Shown: positions 45,309-55,462, counted from the first letter of the stretch. The stretch is DNA of 64,000 bases from Ignavibacteria bacterium (GCA_025612375.1 JAAXKN010000003.1:45162-109161); one strand, 5' to 3'. Translations and numbers: made by a program. The notes: generated by a model not told the origin, from the sequence alone.

Positions 45309-45695
45309 TTATTCAGATACCAATTCTCCGGTGGTGCTTTCAAATTCAGCCATTGAGCACTTTCCGTCAAAAAATGCTCCCGGCTCAACTACCAGTATTC
45401 TGGCTACGAGGTCACCTTTGAGGTACGATTTGGCCTCCAGAATAACCTTTTCAGCAACAGATACTGATCCGGTAATCTTACCGCTAAGCGTCAGGTTTTC
45501 AGCTCTTACCTCGCCATTGACCTCAGAGCTTTCGCCAAGAGTAAGATTTCCGGTAACAAAAATATCCCCTTTAACAGTACCGTCAATTCTAACGTTTCCC
45601 GGGCTGACGAATTTACCCTCAAGGTTAACACCTTTACTGATAATGCTGACCTCTTCTATGCTTGCGCCGGTTGATTTTCTTTGTACGAGTCCCAC
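45309..45695 (-). CDS. Bactofilin (polymer-forming cytoskeletal protein)
   Basis: A 128-residue bactofilin: right-handed beta-helix with short repeats rich in Gly-x-(V/I) steps (VRIDGTVKGDIFVTGNLTLGES, LTLSGKITGSVSVAEKVILEAKSYLKGDL). Bactofilins self-polymerise without nucleotide and scaffold peptidoglycan enzymes. The gene starts 11 bases after a LytM-type peptidase gene, the standard pairing for cell-shape control. Confidence 0.95.
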   Translation of the reverse strand: MGLVQRKSTGASIEEVSIISKGVNLEGKFVSPGNVRIDGTVKGDIFVTGNLTLGESSEVNGEVRAENLTLSGKITGSVSVAEKVILEAKSYLKGDLVARILVVEPGAFFDGKCSMAEFESTTGELVSE

Positions 45696-45706
45696 GCTGT
45701 TACTCC

Positions 45707-46549
45707 TTAGTTAATTAATAGGTCTTTAGGATCAATTACCTGCCCTTCCTTCCAGATCTCAAAATGCAGATGAGGCCCCGTTGTAGCGAGCCCCGTATTT
45801 CCGCTCAAAGCAATCGTTTCTCCCTGCACAACTCTGTCACGTATCTTTTTTGTAAGGCCCGAGCAGTGCTTATAGATAGTAATATAGCCCTCATCATGGA
45901 CTAAGATTAACATATAGCCGTCGTCTGCCGTATAGCCTGAGAAAGCCACATAGCCAGAAGCCGCAGCCGTAACTGAGGTACCGGTTCTGACAGCAAAATC
46001 GATTCCCATATGCCCTTTTGAGGCGTCAAATCCACGGCTAATGAATGCGTTGCCTACAGGTTTCAGGAAATATATTCCTTTTTTTTCAGAGAACAAGCCA
46101 GCATAGGGCATTTTCTCCCGGAAAAACTTTTCAACGACGGCATAAATGTCACCCCCCAGGGGGTTTCCCTTCTGTGTTTTATCCTGCCCGGAAAGCCTCA
46201 TTGTCTTAGCCAGGTTAGAATCGCCCATGGCAATTGCCAGTTTAAGTCTTTTATTTGCTGCTGAAATCCCCTGCAGTTCGTGCGTAAGCAGAAGCACTTT
46301 TCTATTCAGCTGGAACAGTTTTTTATTCTGTTCTCTTAGAGCGGCGTCATTTTTCATCATGAGGATGTTACCGGCAGGAGTGCCAATTAATAATAATAAA
46401 ATAATGACAAATATAAAAAAAGAATATGCTGACATGTAGATGAGCATTTTCGTAATGCCAAGCCTGTGGCTTTTAGTCTGGATCCCCTGATGGCTTGGAA
46501 TAATTAAGAGGGAGAAATCCTTTATATCTTTGAGTTTCTGTAAGTTCAT
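45707..46549 (-). CDS. M23 (LytM-type) peptidoglycan endopeptidase
   Basis: A 280-residue zinc peptidase anchored by one N-terminal transmembrane helix (about 35-56), followed by a coiled-coil region (about 65-115) and an M23 domain. Metal ligands are His180 and Asp184 (GHMGIDF) and His262 in the HLHFE motif, with His260 as catalytic base. It should cut peptide bridges in peptidoglycan from the periplasmic side. It is upstream of, and coupled to, the bactofilin gene, as in other shape modules. Confidence 0.94.
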   Translation of the reverse strand: MNLQKLKDIKDFSLLIIPSHQGIQTKSHRLGITKMLIYMSAYSFFIFVIILLLLIGTPAGNILMMKNDAALREQNKKLFQLNRKVLLLTHELQGISAANKRLKLAIAMGDSNLAKTMRLSGQDKTQKGNPLGGDIYAVVEKFFREKMPYAGLFSEKKGIYFLKPVGNAFISRGFDASKGHMGIDFAVRTGTSVTAAASGYVAFSGYTADDGYMLILVHDEGYITIYKHCSGLTKKIRDRVVQGETIALSGNTGLATTGPHLHFEIWKEGQVIDPKDLLIN

Positions 46550-46617
46550 GCTGTATATTTTTCTGCAAAGTTAGTCAACCCTCCGTAAAAAGTCAATTAA
46601 AACAGGGTTTTGGTCTT

Positions 46618-47250
46618 CTAATAAACCTCCATAATATCCCTGAATTTTACGGCACCTTCACGAAGAAGTTCAGGGCTGTTTCCGGTCAGGTCTATGAGCG
46701 TTGAGCTTTTTTCAACCACCTTTTTCTCTGTATAGAATATTGCGTCGAGTTCGTTGCCGAACTCGTAGTTAATGACGTCTCTTTCATTAATAGGCATATT
46801 GCCGGCCTTGTTAATGCTGGTAGAGATAAGGGGCCTTTCGATTTCCGAAAGGAGCATTTTACAGAACTTATGGTGCGGGATTCTGAAAGCAGCCGTTGCC
46901 TGCCCCAAGAGCCGGGCTGATTCGGCATTAAGGTTAAGAATAATGGAAATTGGATTTGGCCAGATCTTATGAAGGAAGTCGTAATGCTTATCCAGTTCCA
47001 CACGTGTATAACGTAGAAGTGTAGGCAGGTCATGGATGAGCAAAATGAATTTCTTTTTTTCATCGCGCTCCTTTATACGGGCAACCCTGTTTACGACCTC
47101 CCTGCTGAAAGGATTACCTCCCAGTCCGTATATGGTATCGGTAGGATAAGCAAAGACCCCGTTATTGCGAAATATTTCAGAAGCTGCCTTTACGGCTGAA
47201 CTGATGTCATCATCTATTGAAATAAATTTTCCCTTGCGTTCTTCAGTCAT
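46618..47250 (-). CDS. tsaC: L-threonylcarbamoyladenylate synthase (Sua5/YrdC/TsaC)
   Basis: Makes threonylcarbamoyl-AMP from threonine, bicarbonate and ATP for the universal t6A37 tRNA modification. The 210-residue YrdC-like protein shows the NGVFAYPTDTIYGLGGNPF signature, KERDEKKKFILLIHDL, and the PLISTSINKAGNMP region. It lacks the C-terminal Sua5 domain. A YciO paralogue is a possible alternative, but the signature favours TsaC. It stands alone, with 120 bases up to the next gene. Confidence 0.9.
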   Translation of the reverse strand: MTEERKGKFISIDDDISSAVKAASEIFRNNGVFAYPTDTIYGLGGNPFSREVVNRVARIKERDEKKKFILLIHDLPTLLRYTRVELDKHYDFLHKIWPNPISIILNLNAESARLLGQATAAFRIPHHKFCKMLLSEIERPLISTSINKAGNMPINERDVINYEFGNELDAIFYTEKKVVEKSSTLIDLTGNSPELLREGAVKFRDIMEVY

Positions 47251-47371
47251 ATAGTACGAATTAAATTATTAATGAATTGTTATTATAGATATTTACTTAG
47301 TATAATATATATTAAGGTTTTCTTCCACAGATTAATTTGCTGCATAAAGGTGCAGAATCTCTGCCGTGGAA

Positions 47372-48445
47372 TCAGACGTCTGCTGTAATTTCCTCAATTG
47401 CCCGTGCAATTGTTCTGATATCCAGTTTATATGCACAATCAAATGTCTTCAGAGGGCACTGAGTTCTGCCGTGGATTCCGCATGGCTTGCAGGAAAGGTC
47501 ATCGTAGCTCACATATTTACTCTTTGAGTTATATGGGTAGAATCCGAAAGCGGCAACAGTGGAGCAATAGATGGTCAGGACAGGAATATCCGCACACATA
47601 CCAAAGTGCGTTGGCGCACTGTCATTTGAAACGAGTACTTTGCACTGCCTTAAAATTTCAATTGTCTCTATTATGGAAAACTGTCCTGCTGTTGAAATCA
47701 CACTGCCATCAAACATGGAAGCAATCCCGCTTGAGTATTCCTGGTCTTCTTTGCCTCCGATCAGAAGAACTGTATAGGAACAGGAAATGAGGTAATTTAT
47801 AACCTCTATAAATCTTTCTTTTGGAAATCTCTTTGTCATCCATACTGAACCTGGCGCAACAGCTGCAAACTTAACACCTGAGGCCGATTTAACGCCTGCC
47901 GCCGCTCCGTTTTGGGCTATGGAACGGGTAACTTCCGCCATGAATTCAGTAACTTTCTTTTTCTCTTCTGTTTCAGCAACAACCTCGGGCAGGATCCTCC
48001 AGTCTGAAGTAAGAGAGCCACGCTCAAGCAGTTCAAGATTTCTTTGAACCTCATGATGGCTGGAGTTATAGGGTACGATATTTTTATAGACCTGACGTAA
48101 GGAGGCGTTTGAAAACCCGTAGGTTTCCCTTACCCCCGAAAGCAAAACGAGCATGGAGGTTCTAAAAGAGCGGTGAGGAGAGTAAATCCTGGTATAGCCT
48201 TCGCTTTTAATCTTCCCGGCAAACCTAAGAAGGCTCATAAATGAGCGGTCCTTCCCCTTTTTATCGTACGAATATACCTTATAAGTATAGGGGCTTGCCC
48301 TGAATATTCCGCTTGCCTGGGGTGTAGTTACAACATCGATAGTTGAATCGGGATAGATATCCTTAAGCTTTTTAAGCATTGGGAGCGTTAGAATTGCGTC
48401 TCCAATGAAGGCAGTCTGAATTACCAGTATTTTTTCCCTGTTCAT
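47372..48445 (-). CDS. Glycosyltransferase family 9 (heptosyltransferase-like)
   Basis: GT-B fold sugar transferase of the WaaF/WaaC type, expected to add heptose (or another sugar) to the LPS core on the cytoplasmic face. It begins with ILVIQTAFIGDAILTLPML (residues 5-23 from my start), and the donor-site motifs include PGSVWMTKRFPKE and SNDSAPTHFGMCADIPVLTIY. I chose the ATG at 48445, which overlaps the upstream acyltransferase stop as TGATG and has AGGTGG eight bases upstream; a GTG at 48457 is the alternative. Confidence 0.9.
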   Translation of the reverse strand: MNREKILVIQTAFIGDAILTLPMLKKLKDIYPDSTIDVVTTPQASGIFRASPYTYKVYSYDKKGKDRSFMSLLRFAGKIKSEGYTRIYSPHRSFRTSMLVLLSGVRETYGFSNASLRQVYKNIVPYNSSHHEVQRNLELLERGSLTSDWRILPEVVAETEEKKKVTEFMAEVTRSIAQNGAAAGVKSASGVKFAAVAPGSVWMTKRFPKERFIEVINYLISCSYTVLLIGGKEDQEYSSGIASMFDGSVISTAGQFSIIETIEILRQCKVLVSNDSAPTHFGMCADIPVLTIYCSTVAAFGFYPYNSKSKYVSYDDLSCKPCGIHGRTQCPLKTFDCAYKLDIRTIARAIEEITADV

Positions 48446-49320
48446 CAGTATTTCCACCTTTTATGCATCCAAAGCCACTGTTCTGGATAAATCCTGATAT
48501 ACTTTTCCAGTATGGAACTATAACGCTGGTTAATTTCAATTATTTTATCGTCATCAGTTCCTTCGAGCTCTGAGGTTTCAATTATTTCCACGAAAGCCCT
48601 GTAGGAATAGTCTTCCTGGCGGGCAATAATGCAGACAATTACGGGGGCTCCTGTTCTTATTGCAAGCACGGCTGTTCCGGGGTATACTGCAGAGCTGAGG
48701 CCCATGAAGTTGACTCTTGGGCCGTCGGGGTCCCCCCTCTGGTCGCCGACAAGTCCAATTAAATGGCGGTTTTTGAGTTCCTTAAATATGTTTCTAAAAG
48801 ACATACCGAGCATAACCACTTTGTTGCCGAACTTTTCCCTCATCATGGTCAGCCAGCTGCCGACGAGATTGTTGCGCTGCGGTTTTGCCGCAACATACAT
48901 AGGAATTCCGAGCTGAGCGCTTACTGAAATTGCCCCGAGCTCCCAGTTTCCGAAATGGGCCGTAAGCATTAATACTCCTTTGCCTTCATCAAACTTTTTC
49001 CGGATAAGTTCGAGATCAGGGCAGTATACCATTTTTTTCAGCTCCCCGATTTTAAGCTCCGGAATGCACATAATCTCGATAAGAGTGACAGCAAAACTGT
49101 AATAGCACCTGTATGAAAGGCGTTTTAATTCCCTGGCTGAAAGGTCAGGAAAAGCGAGCTTAAGGTTGCCCTGAACAGTAGATTTCCTTATAGGAATGAC
49201 ATAATAGAAAAGGAACGCCAGGAAATGGGCCGCATGCCTGGCCCGTTTTATACCTATAATACTGAAAACTCTTACAAATGATGTAAATAGAAAGTATTCG
49301 AACCTGTTTTTAAAATCCAC
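48445..49320 (-). CDS. LpxL/HtrB-family lipid A acyltransferase
   Basis: Membrane-bound lysophospholipid-type acyltransferase, 291 residues, predicted to add a secondary acyl chain to lipid A. The catalytic HxxxxE motif is His122-Phe-Gly-Asn-Trp-Glu127, followed by DQRGDPDGPRVNFMGL and PVIVCIIARQEDYSYRAFVE, both conserved in the family. It is translationally coupled to the GT9 gene, making an LPS biosynthesis pair. Substrate acyl chain cannot be inferred. Confidence 0.92.
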   Translation of the reverse strand: MDFKNRFEYFLFTSFVRVFSIIGIKRARHAAHFLAFLFYYVIPIRKSTVQGNLKLAFPDLSARELKRLSYRCYYSFAVTLIEIMCIPELKIGELKKMVYCPDLELIRKKFDEGKGVLMLTAHFGNWELGAISVSAQLGIPMYVAAKPQRNNLVGSWLTMMREKFGNKVVMLGMSFRNIFKELKNRHLIGLVGDQRGDPDGPRVNFMGLSSAVYPGTAVLAIRTGAPVIVCIIARQEDYSYRAFVEIIETSELEGTDDDKIIEINQRYSSILEKYIRIYPEQWLWMHKRWKY

Positions 49321-49345
49321 GCTGCATAATCCAAATTATTAACAC

Positions 49346-49386
49346 AAAAAAAATATGGATATATGAAATAAATTCATATATCCATA
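49346..49386 (-). terminator. Perfect 14-bp hairpin terminator after the GWxTD gene
   Basis: On the minus strand, arms TATGGATATATGAA and TTCATATATCCATA enclose a TTTAT loop and are followed by eight T residues. It lies 47 bases past the stop at 49433. Confidence 0.85.
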
Positions 49387-49432
49387 TAAAAAAAACTAAG
49401 CATTATGTAAGAATAGTTTAGCCTTAAAAGAA

Positions 49433-50818
49433 CTATTCGGCTGTAACAATTCTTCTTGACCAGTTATCGTCTCTCAGTTCACCGCGTTTGGTTGAATGGA
49501 GAAGCTGGTAGTCTGAGAATCCTGAAACATCACCGAAGACGAAAATGACGCCGCCTTCGATCTGGTTATAGTGCCAGATTTCATAAGGCTTTTTATCGAG
49601 GTCGCTGGGGTATCTGTCTATTTCATCAGGTTCCCCGTAAAGGACAAGCACTCTGCCGCGGTCGGTCTTCATTCCCTTTCGGTTAATAGTACCGTACCTT
49701 TCGTTTGCAAGCCTGACCCTGTTCATGTACTGGTTCTTAAATTCGTTTTCAGGTGTTGCAGGGTCCTGGTCTCTTTTTTTCCAGAACTGGAAAAGGAAAT
49801 CTCTTTTGGCTTCAACGTTGTCGAGTTTGCCGTACTGCGAAGTTTCGTTGCCTGAGGCAATATATTTGCAGATTTCGAACATCTGGTCGCACTCTTCGCT
49901 GCTAAGGACGCCGAATTCGCTTCCAAGCATATCGGTTTTTCCAGCCACCTGCTTAAATGTATCGACTACAGATGGATTATAGACGTAAAATCTTTTTGAG
50001 GAAGAGATTCCATAATTGCCTGCGCTGTCTATTGCATCTATAATGAGTGTATATGTATCGGTTGGATACTTTGTAAGGTTTAGAGTACCTACGTCCACTC
50101 TTGAGAGGCTTCCGCGTGTAATGGGTTTTACTTTTTCATTTAATTTATAACCCTTGCTGTTAACCAGGAGTGTATGCAGCTTGAGGTTGCCCTTAAGTGA
50201 ATCCTGCATCATATTATAGATTTCAGTATAATAGAACAGTACCGGTACGCCCTCGCCGAAGATCATAGTAGGGTTCGGCTGGACTTCCAGTGTATTCTTA
50301 TAGAAAATTGAATTTGAATCCGCATTTTCCTGCCTGATATTGGACGATAGTTCGATATCGCTTAAGGACAGATTGCCCCCGATGAGGGGTTCGACCTTAA
50401 TAGTTTCAACTATCAACTTCGTTTTGTTCTTATTAACGGCATCCTGCCCCGATACCACGCATTTAAAGACACCGCGCGGGATAACAAGGCCCACGACGCC
50501 GATGAGGTTTTTGTTCATTCCTGCCTTTGAGGTATCTCTTACAGCATTTTCAATCTTCCAGTCCTTGTTAAGCACGACCTTATTAGCCACGGTATCGGTA
50601 ATCTCAATGTGTAAAGTTGCCCCGACAAAATGAGCCGTGTCTTTCCTGTACAAAGTCAGCTGGCTTTGCCCGAAGGAATAATAAAACTCGACATAATTCG
50701 ACACGCTGTCGTAGCCGAACCTGGCGTAATCAAAATCAAAATTTAACTTGCCCTGTGCATAGCTCTGACCCCAGAAAGAAAGAACAAACAAGATTGCTAT
50801 GAGTTGGATTTTTTTCAT
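49433..50818 (-). CDS. GWxTD domain-containing protein
   Basis: Exported 461-residue protein of the GWxTD family, found widely in Bacteroidota/Ignavibacteriota and Acidobacteria. A Sec signal peptide ends near residue 21 (SYA-QG). The N-terminal half is beta-rich; the C-terminal domain (about 325-450) shows the family pattern: FWKKRDQDPATPENEFKNQY, RLANERYG, GMKTDRGRVLVLYGEPDEIDRYPSD, and YEIWHYNQIEGGVIFVFGD. The molecular role is not established; association with outer-membrane or secretion functions is known only by gene context. It is a single-gene unit with its own terminator. Confidence 0.9.
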   Translation of the reverse strand: MKKIQLIAILFVLSFWGQSYAQGKLNFDFDYARFGYDSVSNYVEFYYSFGQSQLTLYRKDTAHFVGATLHIEITDTVANKVVLNKDWKIENAVRDTSKAGMNKNLIGVVGLVIPRGVFKCVVSGQDAVNKNKTKLIVETIKVEPLIGGNLSLSDIELSSNIRQENADSNSIFYKNTLEVQPNPTMIFGEGVPVLFYYTEIYNMMQDSLKGNLKLHTLLVNSKGYKLNEKVKPITRGSLSRVDVGTLNLTKYPTDTYTLIIDAIDSAGNYGISSSKRFYVYNPSVVDTFKQVAGKTDMLGSEFGVLSSEECDQMFEICKYIASGNETSQYGKLDNVEAKRDFLFQFWKKRDQDPATPENEFKNQYMNRVRLANERYGTINRKGMKTDRGRVLVLYGEPDEIDRYPSDLDKKPYEIWHYNQIEGGVIFVFGDVSGFSDYQLLHSTKRGELRDDNWSRRIVTAE

Positions 50819-51025
50819 ACATATCCCTTTTATTACTAAGATTGCATTTATCTGCTTTAAATAGGTAGGAACAGAACTCTTAGTACAAAGATTTTAGTGA
50901 TTATAAATAATTTTATATTCTTGTACAGCTAAAATATCAAAAAGTTCTAAAAAAAACAGGGATTATTCAATTCCCTACCCTGGATGTGTAAAGTGGGATA
51001 AATGTGCAGATTCCATTTAAAACAA

Positions 51026-51052
51026 CAATGCCCCCAAATAGAGGGGGCATTG
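51026..51052 (-). terminator. Intrinsic terminator after the PorV-like gene
   Basis: Stem CAATGCCCCC/GGGGGCATTG with a 7-nt loop and a T-rich tail (TTGTTTT) on the minus strand, 26 bases past the stop at 51079. It closes the TonB receptor operon. Confidence 0.88.
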
Positions 51053-51078
51053 CTGCAAATTAAGAGGTAATGATTCTG

Positions 51079-52110
51079 TTAAAATCCGAATGAAACCGAA
51101 AATACATGGTTTGCATTAAAGAATTTTGTCTGTCTAAATGCATAGTCAAACTTGAAATCAAAACCGTCGGCCTGATAATTTAATCCTGCACCGGCAGTAG
51201 GACCGAAAGTTACGTCGTCTCTGTTGATGTCAGAAACGTAGGCATAACCGCCGCGTACGAAGAATAAGTTATTGAAGCCGTATTCAGCACCAACCTTGTA
51301 CTCATCGCCATAGAAGTTGGTATTCTGGAAAGAAGATGACAGCTGCAGAGCGTTTTCGCTGTTGATGTCATACTTGTATCCAAGTCCCAACTCTAAGGTT
51401 GAAGGGAGTTCAAAAGGTGCAGAAGTCATTTTATAATACTGTTCACCTCTGAGCAGTTCTGAGGAAGAGCCTTTAACATAGAGGCCCGGACCGTCGTACT
51501 GCATCTGAGGACCGATGTTTTTCATGACTACAGCAAAGCTTAAACCGCTGATGTTACCAAGGTTCTGGTAAGAAATACCAACGTTAAAGGCATAGCCGGT
51601 AGCGCTTACACGGTCGATCTTTTCAGAGATATAGTTTGCAGTTAAACCAACAGCAATTCTGTCGCTCAGCATTCTTGAATAAGTAACGCCGAGTGTCAGG
51701 AACTGAGGTGTAAAAGTCTGGCCTGTACCATCAGGGTTATCAACAGTAGTAGTCTGGATATCACCGATATTAAGGCCCTTAATAGAAAGACCAAGAGCGC
51801 CAAGACCTTCAATGTTAGTTGAAACTGCACCGTAAGAAACACCGATATCGGCGATGTAACTCATCTGTGAGAGCATAACATTGGTTGTATTCTGAGCTCT
51901 TGAAAGGTTGGCCGGATTCCAGTAAATGGCTTCCGGGCCTGTTGCATTTGTCAAAGTAGCGCCACCCATAGCAATACCGCGTGTACCGACAGGTATTAAT
52001 AATTGGGCAGCACCAGCAGTACCATTACGGTTGCCGCCTCCCGCATAGACAGACTGTGCAGCCGCGAGGACTAAAAGCAATAAAACTAAACTAATTTTTA
52101 TATTCTTCAT
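51079..52110 (-). CDS. PorV/PorQ family outer-membrane protein
   Basis: A 343-residue barrel-like protein with a signal peptide ending near residue 23 (VYA-GG). The segment GTRGIAMGGATLTNATGPEAIYWNPANLSRA is the hallmark opening of the PorV/PorQ/FadL-like group, and the C-terminus ends in alternating strands finishing with Phe (FSVSFGF). In T9SS bacteria, PorV shuttles cargo from the translocon to the attachment complex, while relatives act as more general barrels; which applies here is not certain. It is 16 bases downstream of a T9SS-type cargo-like protein gene, a telling neighbour. AAGGAG precedes the ATG. Confidence 0.85.
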   Translation of the reverse strand: MKNIKISLVLLLLVLAAAQSVYAGGGNRNGTAGAAQLLIPVGTRGIAMGGATLTNATGPEAIYWNPANLSRAQNTTNVMLSQMSYIADIGVSYGAVSTNIEGLGALGLSIKGLNIGDIQTTTVDNPDGTGQTFTPQFLTLGVTYSRMLSDRIAVGLTANYISEKIDRVSATGYAFNVGISYQNLGNISGLSFAVVMKNIGPQMQYDGPGLYVKGSSSELLRGEQYYKMTSAPFELPSTLELGLGYKYDINSENALQLSSSFQNTNFYGDEYKVGAEYGFNNLFFVRGGYAYVSDINRDDVTFGPTAGAGLNYQADGFDFKFDYAFRQTKFFNANHVFSVSFGF

Positions 52111-52126
52111 TTTGTTCTCCTTTTAA

Positions 52127-55100
52127 CTAAAATCTGTCTAAGATTTGTTGTTCTTGGATAACAGCTACTTTTAATATTTTGGTTTTGCCTAATTCCGGCA
52201 TGTCTACGTATACAATATAGAGACCGCTGGCAACCGGAAGGCCTGATTCTGTAGCTAAATCCCATCTTTGGAATTGATCAGGAGAATCTTTTCTAATCGT
52301 TCTGACTAATTGTCCGGCTAAGTTAAAGATTCTGATTGTAGCGCTCTGCGGCAAATGGCTGAACGTTACAAATCTCTGATATTTGTTTAACTCCTGAGAG
52401 TTAGCACCGTAATACGGATTCGGGAACACATTTATCTTCTCAACGTCTGCTTTAGCATATTCCGAGCTAACTTCGACAGTCTTTGAAGTAAATGTCCATG
52501 AATCAGCTGGAAGATTAATATGGTTTACGAATAATGCCAATTCATCCTTTCCTGACCAAGGAGCATCATAACGCCTGTCCACTGTAGACCAATAAAGCAT
52601 TGGAGATACGCCACTGCCAGTTGCAGGGCCGGCCAATTCAGGATCAGGTGTTTCTTTATAATCAGTATCATAGATAAAGAACCATTCTCTCGGACTGTCG
52701 TCAGCGGTATTGCTTGCACCAACCGGAGGCCAGTATTTGCCATCAACAGTTCCATTAGGCATATTATTTTCAAGATAGCCTATTGCAAGTCTTCTTGGAT
52801 GTGCAGGATCCTCAACATCGTAAGCTGCAAACGGGAAGTTCTTCTTGAAATCCTGATATGCCCAGCCTCCGACCTTATTGGTAATAAATTCACCAAAGGC
52901 AGGGTTTGCAAGGTCTTTGTTAGCCTTACGAACGAACCTGTAGGCATAGGATACATCCGGATCATTTTGATCAAGTACATTTCCAAGTGAATCTACTTGG
53001 GCTAACTTGAGTACAACGTTCTTCAAGTTTGAAGCAGGCACAGTTGAACCATAATCCAAGCCCATACCCATAGCTCCCTGGAAGCCTTCCAGACCAAAGC
53101 CATTTGCACCCGACCATGTAAACTGACGTTTTCCGGCAGTTACATTCCATCCCCACAAGCTGGCATCGTCAGTTGTGTTTGGATCGTCTGACTTCATACC
53201 TTCAGGAGGGCCGAGCACTTTAATAATTAAGCCGTCAAATGTCAGCAGAGAATCGCTGGTACCTGCCTGGTCGAGTTTATGGAAAATCTTGACCTGATGA
53301 GGAGTTGTTGACATATCAGTTAAAGTCCAGGCATTGCGCAGCTCATTAGCCTGAACAGAATCCTTAGTTTCGGCATAAAGAGCCTTATTAAAGACTCTGA
53401 TGGTATCAAAGGTTACCTGATAGGTGTGTCCATTCACCTTGGCAGGATCAACAACAGTAGCAATAACTGAACCATCACTCTTTCCGCCGGTTCTTGTAAC
53501 AGGAAGAAGTTCACCGTAAGATGAATTGTATTTTACACCTGGGTTCGGAGCATGAGGAACGATTGTAATAGGTGCAAGTGAACTTTCCAGGTTATTTGGA
53601 ACAGCTTCCTTATCCGGATTATATGCATAGGCTGTTACAGCATAGTAATATTTCTTGCCGTTGACAAGAGGCTGACCTGTAATGTAGTCTTTTTCGAGCT
53701 TAAGTGTTCTAACAATTCCGGTATTGTTACCGAACTGTTTAACGACAGGTAAGAGAAGACCGCTCTTAGGATCTACTTCGTTATCCAGAATAAGTTTTAC
53801 TGTATCCGGACTGCCATCCTCTAAAGTTGCAACGTCATACGTAAAGAGTCTTATAGCTTCGTTACGGCCTGAGTTAGCTCTTGGAAGCTGGTAGACATTA
53901 TAACCCTGGAACTTGTAACCCTCTTTATTGTGGGCTTCTGTTTCAGCTACCTGATCCAGGTGAGCGCCCCAGTTAAGGTCAATTTCCTGATCGAGCTCAG
54001 TAACATCAACCATAGGAGCCCTTGGAGCTGAAGGAAGAACGAAGAATTTATCGTATGCTTCCTGTGCTTTCTTGTCGTAATTCTTCAGAGTCTTAAGAGC
54101 ATCGATATAGCTCTGGCCTGAACCAGGGCCGCCTGCTGCCATCTGAGCAACCACGATTTCCTGAGTATCGCCAACGGCCATAGTAAACGGGCCCGAAGAC
54201 ATACCGAATCTGCGGTCATCCGGATCGAAGAGTTTACCATCAAGGTAGCCTGTTCCGGCAATAGGATCGCCTGAAAGAGGGAACTTAGTAACACCGCCGC
54301 CTAAATCGGCCGGAATCGGAAAATATTCATCCTTAGTACTCATCTGGCCCTGAAGAAGCCTGTAAAAAGCTTTTGTACCGGTTTCATAATAAGGACCAAG
54401 ATCAGGATCTGAGTAAGTATCGCTGCCATTGATGAAATAGTAGAAAGCTGTCATAGGGAGGTTTTTCTTTCCCGGAACTTTCTTTCCATTAAAGATAGCA
54501 GTATCTGTAGCGGTACCTGCAACAACAGGGCCCTGGAAGAAGTCAAATCCTGCTGCAGGAGGATAGTCGCCGTATACTTTATCATATCCCTTACCATTGT
54601 AAATAAAGGCAAGGCTTAAGGTAGTATCGCATCCGGCAAGGTCATCTGTAGCATCGCCAAGATCAGGGTCACTCCACATAGACACGTACATATCTTTTAC
54701 GTTATTAGTACCCTTGTTAATGATCTTATATTTTCTAAAGAGCATGTTACCAAGGGCGCCGCCCATATTATAACCCCAGACTGTCGTCTGGCATTCAAGG
54801 CCGATCGGTTCTGAACCATATAAAGATTTGACAGTGCTTCTATCGAAATCGTTGTTAACATACCAGATAGTCTGATCTGCACCGGGTACGCCCGGGATAT
54901 CGACATTAGGATCGTACTTTCCGTCGCCATTGACGTCCTCGTAAGGAGCGCCGAGGTCTGCCGGCCAGGTCATCCAGTCGTTATCGTACTGAGCACGGAT
55001 ATCAGCTTCACTTCCTTCTCCGTCAGCCATTTCAGTGGTCATACCACCGGTCTTATAGTCTCTTCTTACTCTGTAAATGTGGACACTTGGATCTCCCGGA

Positions 55101-55462
55101 TCCTGAGGAGTGCCATTAATAACAGCGCCAGGAAGGACACCGCTCTGGTAGGTTGAACCACCGACGCGGATGTTGTCGCCTACTTTACCGCCCCAAACGA
55201 AACCTGACTGGAAGAACGCAGTTTTGCCGCTTCCTTTAGGATAGACAAAGCCTGAGTTTCCGAGGTTGTCGAGGTCAGAAGAGCCATCATTAATAAACCA
55301 GGTAGCAATCTGGTTAATATTAAATTTTGTTGATGACGGCGTACCGTTTGTTTTTCTTAGCGGGCGTTTACTGCCTTTAGATACGCCTTCGGCGTATACC
55401 TGTGCTGTAAATCCGGCTAACAGCAATAATATACTTATGAATTTTATAAGCTTATGATTCAT
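52127..55462 (-). CDS. Large secreted protein with FN3-like region and C-terminal sorting domain
   Basis: A 1111-residue exported protein. The signal peptide ends near residue 24 (VYA-EG). The N-terminal half (about 60-480) is an uncharacterised, Gly/Asp/Tyr-rich beta domain with calcium-like DVNGDGKYDPNVD. A fibronectin III-like section follows (PSAPRAPMVDVTELDQEIDLNW to GKKYYYAVTAYAYNP, about 480-620), then another large beta region. The last ~90 residues, with INVFPNPYYGAN, TIRIFNLAGQLVRTI and GLYIVYVDM, form a T9SS-type sorting domain. It lies between the TonB receptor and PorV-like genes with gaps of 50 and 16 bases, so all three are likely co-expressed. Function unknown. Confidence 0.85.
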   Translation of the reverse strand: MNHKLIKFISILLLLAGFTAQVYAEGVSKGSKRPLRKTNGTPSSTKFNINQIATWFINDGSSDLDNLGNSGFVYPKGSGKTAFFQSGFVWGGKVGDNIRVGGSTYQSGVLPGAVINGTPQDPGDPSVHIYRVRRDYKTGGMTTEMADGEGSEADIRAQYDNDWMTWPADLGAPYEDVNGDGKYDPNVDIPGVPGADQTIWYVNNDFDRSTVKSLYGSEPIGLECQTTVWGYNMGGALGNMLFRKYKIINKGTNNVKDMYVSMWSDPDLGDATDDLAGCDTTLSLAFIYNGKGYDKVYGDYPPAAGFDFFQGPVVAGTATDTAIFNGKKVPGKKNLPMTAFYYFINGSDTYSDPDLGPYYETGTKAFYRLLQGQMSTKDEYFPIPADLGGGVTKFPLSGDPIAGTGYLDGKLFDPDDRRFGMSSGPFTMAVGDTQEIVVAQMAAGGPGSGQSYIDALKTLKNYDKKAQEAYDKFFVLPSAPRAPMVDVTELDQEIDLNWGAHLDQVAETEAHNKEGYKFQGYNVYQLPRANSGRNEAIRLFTYDVATLEDGSPDTVKLILDNEVDPKSGLLLPVVKQFGNNTGIVRTLKLEKDYITGQPLVNGKKYYYAVTAYAYNPDKEAVPNNLESSLAPITIVPHAPNPGVKYNSSYGELLPVTRTGGKSDGSVIATVVDPAKVNGHTYQVTFDTIRVFNKALYAETKDSVQANELRNAWTLTDMSTTPHQVKIFHKLDQAGTSDSLLTFDGLIIKVLGPPEGMKSDDPNTTDDASLWGWNVTAGKRQFTWSGANGFGLEGFQGAMGMGLDYGSTVPASNLKNVVLKLAQVDSLGNVLDQNDPDVSYAYRFVRKANKDLANPAFGEFITNKVGGWAYQDFKKNFPFAAYDVEDPAHPRRLAIGYLENNMPNGTVDGKYWPPVGASNTADDSPREWFFIYDTDYKETPDPELAGPATGSGVSPMLYWSTVDRRYDAPWSGKDELALFVNHINLPADSWTFTSKTVEVSSEYAKADVEKINVFPNPYYGANSQELNKYQRFVTFSHLPQSATIRIFNLAGQLVRTIRKDSPDQFQRWDLATESGLPVASGLYIVYVDMPELGKTKILKVAVIQEQQILDRF